The notes under the pieces are model-generated. The model was not told the origin of the DNA and did no database searches. It saw only the letters and a list, made by a program, of their open reading frames with translations. Positions 42,364 to 55,253 of a stretch of DNA of 64,000 nt are shown here, piece by piece. This DNA is from Diphasiastrum complanatum (lineage: Eukaryota; Streptophyta; Lycopodiopsida; Lycopodiales; Lycopodiaceae): assembly GCA_029204225.1 (NCBI GenBank), contig CM055094.1, positions 22,256,657-22,320,656 of the forward strand, given 5' to 3'. A program made the translations under genes and the position numbers. Positions within the stretch are counted from its first letter, which is position 1, and every line of letters begins with the position of its first letter.

Positions 42364-43779
42364 TTGGCATCCCAGGTTGATGATGGTGCCAAATGGTTCA
42401 TAGATTCAGGCGCCACAAGGCATATGACTGGGAAACGCGATTGGTTTGAGAAATTCTCACCAATCTATGATGGGGACAAGGTCACTCAAGCCAATGGGGA
42501 GGAATGCCAAATAGAGGGTGTTGGCAATGTACCTGTACAGTTTGCTGATGGTAAAATCAAGAATATCCCTAATGTGCTTTATGTTCCTGGACTCAAAAAG
42601 AGTTTGCTTTCTGTTGGAGTAATGGCAAATCAACATATTAAGGTTGAATTTGTTAAGGATGGATGCCTGAAGGATATGAACCACAACCATAGAGTGGTGG
42701 CGAAAGGTTATAGAGATAGTAACTGTGGCCTTTCTAAATTGGATGTTCCAAAACCAGGAAAATATGGCTTGGCTATCTCAACAACATCTCAATCTGAGTT
42801 GTGGCACAAAAGACTTGGTCACTTGAACTATGGGAGCTTAAGATTGATGGCGAAGCTGAAGATGGTAATAGGATTACCAGCATTGCAAGATGATCATCAC
42901 ACAATATGTGAAGGATGCGTCATGGGAAAGCATCACAGGGAGACATTCAAGAAAGGTGGAGCTACAAGAGCTAAGAAACCGCTGGAACTTATTCACAGTG
43001 ACCTGTGTGGCCCAATGAAGACTATGTTGTTGGGGAAAGCATATTATTTTATGACTTTCATAGATGATTCTAGGAGGACATGGATTTATTTCTTGAAGAA
43101 GAAATATGACGCTTTTGCTCGTTTCAAGAAGCTTAAGACTTTAGTAGAGAAGCAACTGGATGCACGCATCAAAGTGCTAAGATCTGATAGAGGGGCTGAA
43201 TACAAATCTGATGATTTTGAGGACTTTTACAAGGAACACGACATCAAAAGACAATTCACACAATCACACACGCTGCATAGTAATGGTGTAGCTGAAAGGA
43301 AAAACAGGACTATTATGGAGAGTGCACGCTCAATGATAAAGCAAATGAGCTTGACCGATTCACTTTGGTCGGAAGCGTGCAGTGCAGCAACGTTCTTGCA
43401 AAACATGAGCCTTACAGTTGCGGTTTCAAATGTGACTCCCGAAGAAGCATTTACAGGAATAAAGCCCAAGATCGACAAATTTCATGTCAGTGGATGTAGG
43501 GCCTATGTACATGTGCCAAAGGAGGAGCGAAAGAAACTTGACGCTAAAGCAAGCAAGTGTATCTTTGTCGGTTACGATGAGAGGACGAAGGCATACAGGT
43601 GCTTTGATCCTGTAATAAACAAGATTCACATAAGCAAAGATGTGATCTTTGATGAGATGCATAGGTATGAAGATGAAGACCATAAAAGTGATGAAGGCAT
43701 CAAAAGAGTTCCCACAATTTTGGAAGAAGAAGATGAAGAAGACGCTCCACAGGATGATGCACATGAAGACGAGAGTTGA
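42364..43779 (+). pseudogene. C1 protease and integrase frame (471 codons)
   Basis: Protease KWFIDSGATRHMTG near the start; GAG-pre-integrase zinc module ELWHKRLGHLNYGS and CEGCVMGKH; integrase with HSDLCGPM, LRSDRGAEY and VAERKNRT, so Asp/Asp/Glu is retained; C-terminal SKCIFVGYDERTKAYRCF. It ends at a stop in an acidic linker. The sequence lacks an upstream gag in frame and a downstream RT in frame, so it is part of a broken polyprotein. Confidence 0.85.
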
Positions 43780-44079
43780 GAGGGTGAGTATGAGAAGACA
43801 CCACCTATCCAAGAGCCTCGGAGAATGTACTTGCCAATAGGAGCATAAAGGAAAAACCGGTTGGAAGTAAGAGACATTACTTGGACACTCCTTGGGACAC
43901 ATACTCTCCACGTAGTGTATCACCTGAATCTAAGATACCAAAATGGTATGAAAAGATCATGAAGGACACAAAGATAAATCAACCAGGATCTAGCACACAA
44001 GGAGAAGTGAGAAGATAAACGCGAAAAAGGAAGTCTCCCGATTGTTATCATGTGAACTATGTCCTAATGAGTGACATTT

Positions 44080-45594
44080 TGAAGTGTTGAGAGCCATCAA
44101 ACTTTGATGAAGCAAAGGATCACAAAGAATGGCAAAGGGCAATGGAAGAGGATATGGAATCCATCCATAGGCATGATACATGGGAGTTGGTTGATCCACC
44201 ACTTGGAAAGAAACCCATTGACAACAAATGCGTGTTTAGAACAAAGTTTCATGCGGATGGCACGATAGCAAAGCATAAGGCACGCCTAGTAGTGAAGGGC
44301 TATGAGCAAAATAAAGGAATTGACTATGAAAAAACATTTGCTCTAGTGGCTAAATGGACTACGCTATGTCTTATCATTGCCTTAGCATCTCATTTTGGGT
44401 GGAAGATCCATCAAATGGATGTGAAGTCCGCATTTTTGAATGATGACTTAGAGGAAGAAGTTTACATGGTCCAACTGCAGGGCTTCATGGCAAAAGGACA
44501 AGAACATAAGGTATGCAAGCTATGCAAAGCACTTTATGGCCTTAAGCAAGCGCCATGCGCATGGTATGGACGCATTGACAATTACTTTCTTTCTCATGAG
44601 TTTGTAAGAACAAATTCAGATCCAAATCTTTATGTTCTTATAAACAAAGATAGCATTGCCTTGATTGTACTTTATGTTGATGATATCATTATCACGGGCA
44701 ATGATGAGAATCTCATCCATTCTATCAAAGCCAACTTATACAAGCAATTTGAGATCACAGATTTAGACCTTATGCACTATTGTTTGGGTGTCGAAGTATG
44801 GCAAACTGGTAGTGATATTAGGCTATGTCAAAACATGTATGTGCACGGAGAGATTTCGCATGACAGAGTGCAAACCTTCCATCACCCCTTGCGAAGCTGG
44901 TAAGAAATTATTTCGTATTGATGATAGTGCACATGTTGACGCCACTTTATTTCGTCAGCTAGTTGGGAGTTTGATATATCTTACGACTACACGTCTTGAT
45001 ATCTGCTATGTTGTAAGTCTGATTAGCCAATTCATGTCATCACCCACTATGGACCATTGGAAAGTTGCGAAAAGGATTTTGAGATATGTGAAAGGTACAC
45101 CTAACCTTGGCCTGATCTACAAAAGACAAAGTGTTTTACCTAAGTTGCAAGGTTATGTTGACACTGGGCAGGAAAGATAGATGATAGAAAGTCAACAACA
45201 GGTTATGCTTTCAATTTTGGTAGCGATTGTTTTTCATGGTCTAGCAAGAAGCAAGATACCATTTATCTTTCTTCTACAGAAGCTGAATATAAAGCGTTAA
45301 GTTCTGCCACCCAGGAAGCTATTGGGCTGCGTAAGTTGTTATGTGAGATTGGCATGAAGCAGGTAAATCCTACTGTTATTTTTTGTGACAGCCAAAGGAA
45401 TAAAATTGGCTAAGAATCTTGTCTTTCACGCAAGGACAAAACATACTAATGTAAAATATCACCTTGTTCGTGAAAAATTACAATCTGAAGATATAAGTAT
45501 TGTACACTGTTCTACGTTGTTACAAGTTGCTGATCTATTTACGAAAGCTTTAAGTAAAGAGAAGTTTGAAACTTTTAGAGCCAAACTTGGCTAG
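44080..45594 (+). pseudogene. C1 reverse transcriptase and RNase H, broken
   Basis: RT in 44142-44903 (ELVDPPLGKKPI, KARLVVKGYEQNKGIDY, YVDDIIITG), a frameshift near 44800-44900, then 44788-45180 (LVGSLIYLTTTRLDICYVVS), a stop and frameshift near 45180, RNase H core STEAEYKALSSATQEAI, and a final frame 45385-45594 (KNLVFHARTKHTNVKYH). At least three lesions. Confidence 0.88.
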
Positions 45595-45960
45595 AATTGA
45601 TTATGTAAAAAGCCTTTACTTGTAATACTATCATGGAGGTATGTTCCATGAATAGAGTAAACTTTAAAATAAAGAGAGATGTTGATCATTGAGGGAGAGA
45701 GTTAAAATAGCAAGGATCGACTTATACAATGCTTTCTTATTTCGACGGCATCACATGTGCTCAGTTCTAGAATCATCGGGCCGTCTTTCTTTTACAAGCT
45801 CTTTGAGTGCTTTTAAGCAACTTTATCTTTGTACTTGCTTATCAGTTTGAATATACAGTTTGTGAAAAGCAATTCTGTTGTCTTGTCTTATTGCACTTGA
45901 CGTTGTGCTGTGGTGATTGATCCGGTCGGGCCCTTTAAACTGTTTTCTTAACTGTGTGGA
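45595..45960 (+). other. C1 3' end, possible LTR, no gene
   Basis: A purine tract GAGGGAGAGAG at 45696-45707 is followed by sequence that could be a short LTR. No second LTR copy in the window confirms it. Confidence 0.4.
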
Positions 45961-46641
<681 letters not shown>

Positions 46642-46720
46642 TGTCACTCAATAGAGGCCAAAGAACTATTTCACATATGGGTTTTTGGAGAGAAATCCTT
46701 TTGAGGGAAACCTCACACTG

Positions 46721-46920
46721 AAATGCGGGGCCACGCTGCAAGATTAAAAAGGTGGAGCATTGAAATACGGGAATTCAACAACAAAAAAACATCTCAAGGG
46801 CCTCGGAGCAGGATACGTCTAGAAGCGGGTTGGCTGGTTTCTTTTTGGTATACTCGCTCAGTTGCATTTGTTTTGCGCTAGTGCTGATTTATTTCTGCAG
46901 GGAGAGCATACCAAGCAGCA
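46721..46920 (+). repeat. ISG12 upstream/5' UTR fragment without coding region
   Basis: AAATGCGGGGCCACGCTGCA through GGTGGAGCATTGAAATACGG matches the distal region (closest to 32890-32940 and 27263-27300). CTGGTTTCTTTTTGGTATAC through GGGAGAGCATACCAAGCAGC matches 27517-27605, just upstream of the ISG12-like ATG. It stops a few bases short of where the ATG would be and is followed by E sequence. Confidence 0.75.
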
Positions 46921-48987
46921 AATCTTTTTAGTGTTGGGCAATTGTTTGATAGTGGACTAGATGTGAATTTCAATGTTGATACATGTACAATCAAGAAGCA
47001 TGATGAGATCCTTGCATTTGGGTCTAGATATGGTGGAATCTACAAGCTTGATCCCAAAGAGTATGCTAACTCTTGTGATGGTGCTTTTGCTTCTCATATG
47101 TCTTTGGAGGAACTATGGCATAGAAGGTTGGGACATCCTAGCTATAGTTCTATGGTGTCCATGGTCAAGAAAGCCAAAGCTATTGGCTTGCCTAATCTTA
47201 TCTCCAAGAATTTCAAGCCATGTGAGGCTTGTGTCATATTTAAGTCTCATAAGAAGCCTTTTTCAAAGTCATCTATCAAGACTACACATCCATTGGAGCT
47301 CATACACTCGGATGTGCACTTCTCATCTTCAAAGAGCAAGGGTGGTGCTACTTGCTTTGTAACTTTCATTGATGATTTCACAAGATTTACTTGGTTATAT
47401 CTTCTAGCTTCAAATTATATGGTGTTTGACTATTTCCTAAAGTTCAAAGCTCTAGTTGAAAAGCAATTTTCATACAAAATCAACATTCTTAGAAGTGATG
47501 GAGGTGGTGAGTACACTTCCAATAAATTTCATGATTATTGTGAGCTTGAAGGCATTAAAAGGGAGTTTTCTTGTGCATATACACCATCTCAAAATGGGGT
47601 GGCTGTAAGAAAGAATAGAACCTTGTGTGAATGTGCCAAAACCATTAGAATTGAGGCATCCTTGCCAAAAGACTTTTGGGGTGAGGCCATCAATTGTTCA
47701 AACTATCTTTGCAATCGACTCCCTCATGCTGCACTTGGAGGAAAGTCACCATAAGAAGCGCTTTATTTGAAGAAACCTAAGGTTGATCACCTTAGAGTAT
47801 TTGGATGCATTTGCTTTGTCCATATTCCCTTGGAAACGAGAAAGAAGGATGATCCTTGTGCAAGCAAAGGAATAATGGTTGGATATTCATCCAACCAGAA
47901 AGCATATCAAATTTACATGCTCTCTACTTCTAAAGTAATTGATAGTAGAGATGTAGTTTTTCATGAAGAAGAAAAGTTTAATCTTGGAGGGGCCGAGATC
48001 AAGCAACCTCAAAATCTATCACCTTTTGTTATTGAAGACAATCAACATATGGAGGAGTCGAGATTTGAAGATGGAAGTCCTCAGATTTTCACTCCTAGAA
48101 GATCCATGAGGGAGAGATTCGAGCCTAAGAGGCTCACTTATGATGACAAAGGAAAACAAGTGGATCTTGATTCCACTTATGCTTATTTTGTTTCTCACGA
48201 GGAGCCAAGAAGCCCTCAATACCAAGGAGTGGTATGAGGCCATGAAGATTGAATATGATGGCTTGATCACCAACCACACATGGGAGCTAGTGGATCCACC
48301 ACCTAACATGCATATCATTGGATGCAAGTGGGTGTTCAAGATCAAGTACAATCATGATGGCTCCATCAACAAGTACAAGGCAAGATTATGTGCTACAGGC
48401 TTTGCACAAATATATGGCCTTGACTATGAAGAAACCTTTGCTCCTGTAGCAAAGATGGTGACAATAAGAATCATAATCTCTCTTGCCTTATTTTTTAAGT
48501 GAAAATTGTATCAACTTGATGTCTCCAACGCTTTTTTGAATGGCTATCTTGAGGAGGAGATATACGTGGAACACCCTCAAGGATTTATCAAGGATAAATC
48601 TAAGGTGTGTTTGCTATTTAGAAGTCTTTATGGCTTGAAGCAAGCACCTAGATCATGGTATTCAACACTCAACAACTTTCTACTTTCATTAGGATTTGTG
48701 CTTAGTGACTATGATCCTTCTATGTACTTAAAGTTTGATGGTAGTAATATTGTCATTCTTCTAATCTATGTAGATGACATTATTCTTAGTGGAAATTGTT
48801 TGATGCTAGTTCAAGAAACTAAGGATGCATTAGGAAGAGAATTTAAAATACAAGATCTAGGAGAGTTCCATTACATTTTATGCCTTGAGATTGATTTTCA
48901 TGAAGAGTATGCGTTTATTTGTCAATCTAGATATGTCTTTTCTATGTTGAGAAAATTCGATATGCAAAATTGTAAAGGCATAGATAC
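46921..48987 (+). pseudogene. E integrase and RT, right copy
   Basis: 46942-47754: DSGLDVNFN, HRRLGHPSYSS, CEACVIFKSHKK, HSDVHFSSS, SDGGGEYTSN; E of the triad present in GVAVRKNRT context (E changed to V: VAVRKN against VAERKN in the left copy). A TAA follows GGKSP; the frame resumes at 47767. RT 48140-48987 includes YVDDIILSG. The integrase triad Glu is therefore lost in this copy. Confidence 0.88.
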
Positions 48988-49734
48988 TGTAAAAATTACA
49001 GCAAATAAGGATCCTAAAACACTTGAAATGATGAGGGAAACAATAGATTATGATTTCATAAGATTAGCACAAGTTGAACCATCAAAATCCATCAAAAATC
49101 TATGCTTGAACCTCACTAAATGGCCCAAATCCTTGAAGAAGGCTTCACACGTGTGAAAGTACGGCCTCCCACAGTCTGAGTACTGTACACCAGACCTATA
49201 TTCAATCCTATAATCATTAGTAATCACAAGTACTCAAACAATTATGAACATAGAGAGCAATTGCACCATTATGAGAGAAAAAACATGAAATTGCTTGATT
49301 GATTTTGGTGAGATATCATCACCTATATATACATGATCCATCATGGTTTTGGGCAGGTATGAGTATCCCTAAACCTATCCCTAATGCTAATTTTGGTGGA
49401 TCTTTCATCCCTACCAAGTTAGGGTTGGAATCTTGGAGATCCCTCAACAATGCAAAAATTACCAAAAATAGCTCCTATTTTTTCTCCCTTGTATCTAAGC
49501 ATAATTTGGACTCATTCCAAAGGTTCTAACACTTAGGTCTACTTGAGAACATCCTTATGAATGGAATCCTATGCTATTTGGCACGTGTGACAAGCCACAT
49601 CATGACCATCTAACTATTTACAATTCATATGACCAAAACTAGTCAAGCTAGAATTGTGAATTTTTAACAGATACTCCCATGGAGCAACATGTAAAAGATC
49701 CTATTAAAGGTGATGAAAGATCCTTCGAGGACAT
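48604..49734 (+). repeat. First copy of 444-bp direct duplication (split by D solo LTR)
   Basis: E RT sequence 48604-48987 plus 49675-49734 (444 bp) is repeated at 57749-58192. The two copies flank the C2/A block. Confidence 0.88.
48988..49669 (-). repeat. D-family solo LTR, 682 bp
   Basis: Full LTR with perfect 5-bp duplication GATAC (48983-48987 and 49670-49674). No internal region, so an LTR-LTR recombination product. It has more CpG-to-TpG changes than D1 or D2 (for example CATCATGGTTTTGGG for CATCACGGTTTCGGG). Confidence 0.95.
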
Positions 49735-51210
49735 GTATAGAGGTTTGCTAAGCTCAACAGAGGGATTATCAGCCTGTGCATAGCATCAAATAGGAAAAAA
49801 TTTGGTGAAAAATTCACAATTTTGAAGCCAGCTGAAAATTGAAACCGGACTTGGGGTTTCGGTTTTTATACATAACTGGTGATTTCTTCGCTGTTTGTGC
49901 ACCGTTTTGGATGCCGTAAGAACAAGAAGTAAGCTAATCACACTGTCAATCAGCCATGGAGAGATTCTGAGGTTTATGTCAGAGATTTGTCTCCAGACAG
50001 TTAACCTAGCAGATTTGCGGTAAAAAGGTGAAAAAGCCACTTTGTCAAGTTGAGCTAAAATCACCGTTTCTCCACGGAATTTCCTGACTGAACACTCTAT
50101 AGTCATGGATTCAGTAGGGCAACCTTTCTCTAGGCCTCAGATCATGCTCGAAATGAATTACAGGAGAGCTTGATCCGATGATTTTGAGAGAAGGGAGGCA
50201 CGGCCACGGGCAGGGAAGTCGCGGGCAGTTCGCGCGCCCAATGCAATGAAGAACTCAGTGTACCGAAGTTCTTAGCGTATGCAGGAGTTTGGTTCGATAC
50301 TTAGATGTACTTTGAACCTTCAGATGAGGTGTCAAGTGAATCAACAGTCCAGAATCTGTGATGGGAGAGAAATTTGAACCACAAGATTTGGTTCAGCCAT
50401 TGGATGAGCTTTAAACAAGGTCCTGAAGAATTGAAGCGCATTTTGGCCTTCAACTTCATTAGAAATTTTCATACTGAAAGTTAGTTGGGTCCCTTCACAA
50501 GTGAAGAGTGAAGTTTCTTCAAAGTGAAGAAACAGTTCAAAAGCTAGAAAACTCCCTATTTTTGGGTCCTTTGCCCGTTTTGACCCAAACGAAAGGCTAT
50601 AACCTCCAAACGAAGGGCACCCGGACTGTACCTACAAGTACGGTACAACAAAATAGAGCAGTTGCACCGGAGAAAGTGTTCGGAGAATGCCAGAAGTAGT
50701 TTCACCATTCCACTGGGCACGTTGTTGGGAATTGACGACTGAGTGCATTTTGGAAGGCGACGCCGATTTAGCTTTCAAATTGGTGGAAAAGCGGCGAGTG
50801 GCTTGGTAAGAAAAAAAGTGCAGATCATTATTTTCAACTTCTGACATCACTGCTGGCCTCGACATACTGTTCTTAGCCTAAGGCAGAAGTTTTAAGCAGT
50901 TTTGCGATGACAAACATGGGAGAGTCCATTTTGAGTGAAAGTAGCAAATTGGACGGGATTTCCAACTATGAAGTGTGGAAATTCAAAATGAAAAACATAC
51001 TGATGGAGAAAGATGTGTGGGAAGTCGTCACAGGTGATGAGAGAAGGCCGCCAAATGAAACAGACATCAAAGTGTTCGACAAAAAGATGAGGAAAGCTTT
51101 GACCTTCATTAACTTGTCAGTGAAGGATCACATCATTACCCACATTTGTGATGCTATTACACCCAGACATGCATGGGATGTGCTAAAGGAGCAGTTCGAG
51201 ACGTCAAATC
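49735..51210 (+). mobile_element. C2 fragment: copia leader and gag start
   Basis: Leader (49735-50906) and gag N-terminus of a C-family element, cut by A at 51210 and resumed at 57647-57748. It has no LTRs and no pol. It is flanked by the 444-bp duplication of E, so it did not arrive by normal retrotransposition. Confidence 0.8.
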
Positions 51211-51215
51211 TGTGA
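50907..51215 (+). pseudogene. C2 gag, interrupted by element A
   Basis: Frame MTNMGESILSESSKLDGISN, then WKFKMKNILMEKDVWEV and INLSVKDHIITHICDA, the C-family capsid. It is open up to the A insertion; the remainder (57647-57748) includes MEQGEHIQTYMIRIKTMR and stops at the junction with E. Truncated. Confidence 0.85.
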
Positions 51216-51865
51216 AAAATACAGATCCTAAGTGGATCTAAACTCCAAGATCATTGGCTTGAATGCTTGCACTCCAAACTACATAAGCTAGGAATTGGCA
51301 ACACATTCTATGCTACCTAGAATGCAAAGAACTTGATCAAAAAGCATTTATCACAAATGGAAACTTCCATAAACATCAAGTGCGGCCCAAAATAGCATTA
51401 TACAGTCCATAATACATCAGCCTACCACTTTTGGAAAGCACCTAAGATCATACACAATAGCTTGAAGACAATACACACAACAATGCTCTCAATGGAGGAA
51501 GAAACAATGACAATGATCTATTGATCTCAATGAAGCATACAAAAGGTTTCTCCAACCTGTTCTCCACGACTTCCCTACTATTTATGGATGAGGAAGATGA
51601 CTCTCTCTCCTCTCTCTAGAAGGTACTTGACCCTAGATATTCCCTATATAGGAAAAATAGCTAAAAATGGCTTATATGACCAAAATACATCAAAATGGTC
51701 TCATTTTGAAGGGTATGAAGTTTGACACTTCATCATACTGAAAAAATACAGTAAATAAAAACATTGTGGCCTGGTTCACACGTGTGAAACTCCAGAACCA
51801 AAACTATTTACAATTTTAGCCAATTTAGGCCTCAAACTAGCTAGGAAATGTTGACAATTTTCACA
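51211..51865 (-). repeat. A 3' LTR, 655 bp
   Basis: TGTGAAAAATACAG...AATTTTCACA. TCACACGTGTGA at 51776-51787. Its first bases on the element strand (TGTGA) supply the pol stop codon. Confidence 0.95.
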
Positions 51866-54800
51866 CTCCCTCTTCAACATTGGATGCTAGTTTCAACATA
51901 GTCTTTGAGCACATTCCAAGATTAGATCTATGCATTGAATATAGGTCCTTTCCCAATGGTTTGGTGAAGATATCAGCCACACACTCCTTTGAAGAGACAT
52001 GTTGAAGCTCCACCTCTTTGGCAATGACTTGATCTCTCACAAAATGGTGAGCAATCTCAATGTGCTTGCTCCTTGCATGAAAAACAGGATTGCTTGCCAA
52101 GCTTTGGGCTGAAAGGTTATCACAAAGTATGATTGGAGTCTTCTCTGGTTCCAGCAAGTGAAGATCCAATAACATCCTCTTGATCCAAAGAATCTCCTTG
52201 GTGCATGTTGTTAATGCCTTGTACTCGGCTTCGGTGGAAGATAGAGAGATAGTTGGTTGCTTCTTTGATAGCCATGAGACCACTCCATCTCCAAGATAGA
52301 TTGCAAAGGCACTTGTTGACTTCCTATCCATTTGATCACCTGCAAAATCTGAATCTGAAAATCCACAAAGGTTAGGTGTAGTACCTCCATACAAGATGCC
52401 AAAATCTCTAGATCCCGAGATGTATCTAAGTACTCTCTTTCCTAGCTTCCAATGAGCCTCACTAGGATCTTGCATAAATTGACTTAGTTTACCAACCACA
52501 AAGCTTAGATCAGGTCTTGTGATGGTTAACCATATAAGAGATCCTATTAGCTTTCTATAGAGAGTAATGTCCTTGAAGGATCTTTCATTACTTCTTGTAG
52601 TTAGCTTTACATTTGATTCCATAGGAGTAGAAACAACTTTACAATCTTCCATATGAAACCTTTTTAGAATAGAGTTAACATACTTTTCTTGACATATGAA
52701 TGTAGATTTAGAAGTTCTAATAATCTCTATTCCTAAGATATAATGAAGTTTACCAAGATCTTGAATTTCAAACTCTCTTTTGAGTGCCATCTTGATTTCA
52801 TCTATATCTAGATTGTTACCACCACTTAAGATAATGTCATCAACATAGATCAAAAGTAAAGTGATATCATTTTCATTCAATCTAAAGTAGAGAGAATGAT
52901 CATACTCACTCATAACAAAGTTTTGAGAAAGTAAGAAGGAATTGAGCTTAGCATACCAACTCCTTGGTGCTTGCTTTAGCCCATACAAACTCTTTTGGAG
53001 ATAGCACACATGATTAGGCTCATCATGTGAAACATAGCCCTCGGGTTGCTCCATGTAAATATCTTCTTCAAGATCACCATTCAAGAAGGCATTAGTAACA
53101 TCCATTTGCCACATATCCCAATCATAAAGAGTTGCAAGAGAGATTAGGATTCGAATAGTTACCATCTTTGCCACGGGTGCAAAGGTCTCATCATAGTCAA
53201 TACCATATTCTTGAGCATACCCCTTTGCCACCAACCTTGCCTTGTACTTGTTGATTGATCCATCTTGATTTGTCTTGATCTTGAAGATCCACTTACAACC
53301 AATTGCCTTCTTGTCCTTTGGAAGCTTTACCAACCTCCATGTGTTGCTTTTGATGAGTGCTTGATGCTCATGATCCATGGCTTGGATCCATTCCTTCTTT
53401 TGAATTGCTTCACCTACACAAGTTGGTTCATCAAAAGAGGTAAGAAAAGCAAAGTTAGAGTTGTCCACCACTTGCTTTCCTTTTTCATCATAGGTTAGCC
53501 TTGATGGCTTAGCCCTTTGCCTTTGAGTCTTCCTTGAAGTTTGCTTTGGAGTGGCATCTCCATCTTCATCCAAGACATCTTGCACATCATGATGATTAGT
53601 AGGCACATCAACATCAACATCAACAACATTGGAAACATTCTCTTCATGAAAGATGACATCCCTACTTATGACAACTTTCTTTGTAGAAGGAATGTACACT
53701 TTGTAAGCCTTGCTTACTTCACTATAGCCAACAAACACACCCTTCTTTGATGAAGGATCTTCTTTAGTTCTATCATCAAGTGTGATATTGACAAAACATG
53801 TACATCCAAAGATCCTACAATGCTTGACACTCGGCCTTCTACCATAAAGAACCTCATGAGGAGTTTTACCATCCAAGGAAGCACTTGTCCATCTATTACA
53901 TAGATAGTTAGCACATGCTAAAGCTTCCCCCCAAAAAGACTTAGCAAGATTAGCATGTAGTCTCATTGCCTTGGCACATTCACAAAGGGTTCTATTCTTC
54001 CTCTCGGCCACTCCATTCTGTTGTGGAGTCCTAGGACTAGACATCTCCCTCTTAATCCCATGTGCTATACAAAAGTCTTTGAACCTATTTGAGGTGTATT
54101 CCCCTCCATTATCAGATCTTAAGCATTTGATCTTTGTATTGAATTGGTTTTCCATTTCATTCTTGAACTTGACAAATGCAGCAAACACTTCATCCTTACT
54201 TTTAAGAAGATAGATCCAAGTATACCTACTAAAGTCATCAATGAAAGTTGCATACATCTTTGCCCCACCATTGCTAGTTGTACTAGAAGAATGAATATCA
54301 GAATGCACAAGTTGAAAAGCTTCTTTAGATCTAGAAGTAGATCTAGAATAAGCAAGTCTATGAGATTTGGACAAGGCACAATGTTCACAAACACTATTGT
54401 TTGCAACAAGACTTTTAGGGAGACCAAGAACAAGCTCTTTCTTTGCCATTACCTCCAAAGATTTGAAGTTGGGATGGCCCAACCTCTTGTGCCAAACTTC
54501 TTGGTTTGTCAAATGCTCCCTAGCCATACATCCTTCATGATTAGAGATCACACATGCATCAAGCTTGAAAAGTTTACCATGCCTCCTACCTTGAGCAATC
54601 AAGGATCCACATTTACTTATCAAACATGCATCTCCAATGAACTCCACATCAAGTCCTTTGTCAATCATTTGACTTACACTAAGCAAATTCTTAGTGATTG
54701 AAGGAATGTACAAAACATTTTCAAGATTTGCTTTCCTATTTGTTGAAAGGGAAATAGGAATAGTGCCTATGCCTTTGATGTCACATTGACCATCATTTGC

Positions 54801-55247
54801 AGTGTAGATGATGTTACCTTCTCCCTCATAAGACAATAAGGATGTAAAGTATTCCTTATGTCTTGTCATGTGAGATGAGGCTCCACTATCAATCCACCAA
54901 GGATCATTATCATCTATGTTGGCTAACAAACTTGAAGTCATAACAAGTGATTCACATGTGTTATGTTCTTCCTCATCTATTGTAAGATTTCCTTGCCTCT
55001 CTCCTTGCTCTCTTTTCTTCTTATAACATTCATTTGCAAAATGACCTTTTATCCCACAATAAAAGCACTTGAACTTTGACTTATTGTTCTTAGTAGAAGA
55101 GGAAGAGGAAGAGTGATCATCATGATCAAAGTTACCACCTTTGGACCATTTCCCTTTGCCTTTACCTTTGCCCTTGAATTTGCCTTTTGTGAAGAAAGCC
55201 TCTTCACCTCCACCTTGCAAGGATGCACCATCAAGCTTTGATTGCAA
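51861..55247 (-). CDS. A pol polyprotein (1128 codons)
   Basis: Same frame as gag, separated by one TAA; the start shown is the first methionine after that stop. CCHC CFYCGIKGHFANEC (61-74); protease WWIDSGASSHM (117-127); integrase HKRLGH (253-258), CEHC, catalytic D317, D379 and E415; reverse transcriptase from about 630 with GCKWIFKIKTNQDG and YVDD 801-804; RNase H with SDSDFAGDQ, STEAEYKAL and CDNLSAQ. All catalytic residues are visible. The frame ends with ASNVEEGV and a TGA formed by the LTR's first bases, so the polypurine tract (GAAGAGGGAG) is itself translated. Confidence 0.92.
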   Translation of the reverse strand: MQSKLDGASLQGGGEEAFFTKGKFKGKGKGKGKWSKGGNFDHDDHSSSSSSTKNNKSKFKCFYCGIKGHFANECYKKKREQGERQGNLTIDEEEHNTCESLVMTSSLLANIDDNDPWWIDSGASSHMTRHKEYFTSLLSYEGEGNIIYTANDGQCDIKGIGTIPISLSTNRKANLENVLYIPSITKNLLSVSQMIDKGLDVEFIGDACLISKCGSLIAQGRRHGKLFKLDACVISNHEGCMAREHLTNQEVWHKRLGHPNFKSLEVMAKKELVLGLPKSLVANNSVCEHCALSKSHRLAYSRSTSRSKEAFQLVHSDIHSSSTTSNGGAKMYATFIDDFSRYTWIYLLKSKDEVFAAFVKFKNEMENQFNTKIKCLRSDNGGEYTSNRFKDFCIAHGIKREMSSPRTPQQNGVAERKNRTLCECAKAMRLHANLAKSFWGEALACANYLCNRWTSASLDGKTPHEVLYGRRPSVKHCRIFGCTCFVNITLDDRTKEDPSSKKGVFVGYSEVSKAYKVYIPSTKKVVISRDVIFHEENVSNVVDVDVDVPTNHHDVQDVLDEDGDATPKQTSRKTQRQRAKPSRLTYDEKGKQVVDNSNFAFLTSFDEPTCVGEAIQKKEWIQAMDHEHQALIKSNTWRLVKLPKDKKAIGCKWIFKIKTNQDGSINKYKARLVAKGYAQEYGIDYDETFAPVAKMVTIRILISLATLYDWDMWQMDVTNAFLNGDLEEDIYMEQPEGYVSHDEPNHVCYLQKSLYGLKQAPRSWYAKLNSFLLSQNFVMSEYDHSLYFRLNENDITLLLIYVDDIILSGGNNLDIDEIKMALKREFEIQDLGKLHYILGIEIIRTSKSTFICQEKYVNSILKRFHMEDCKVVSTPMESNVKLTTRSNERSFKDITLYRKLIGSLIWLTITRPDLSFVVGKLSQFMQDPSEAHWKLGKRVLRYISGSRDFGILYGGTTPNLCGFSDSDFAGDQMDRKSTSAFAIYLGDGVVSWLSKKQPTISLSSTEAEYKALTTCTKEILWIKRMLLDLHLLEPEKTPIILCDNLSAQSLASNPVFHARSKHIEIAHHFVRDQVIAKEVELQHVSSKECVADIFTKPLGKDLYSMHRSNLGMCSKTMLKLASNVEEGV
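51866..51875 (-). other. A polypurine tract
   Basis: GAAGAGGGAG on the element strand, directly before the 3' LTR and inside the pol reading frame. Confidence 0.85.
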
Positions 55248-55253
55248 CCTATG

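Larger units (their letters stand above)
40606..45960 (+). mobile_element. Copia element C1, degenerate
   Basis: Plus-strand copia with a leader of about 0.9 kb, frameshifted gag, a good protease-integrase frame, and broken RT/RNase H. The leader shares segments with C2 (for example AACGAAAGGCTATA and CAAACGAAGGGCACCC at about 41195-41232 and 50588-50622). H is inserted at its 5' side, so its 5' LTR was not identified. The 3' LTR is not resolved. Confidence 0.8.
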
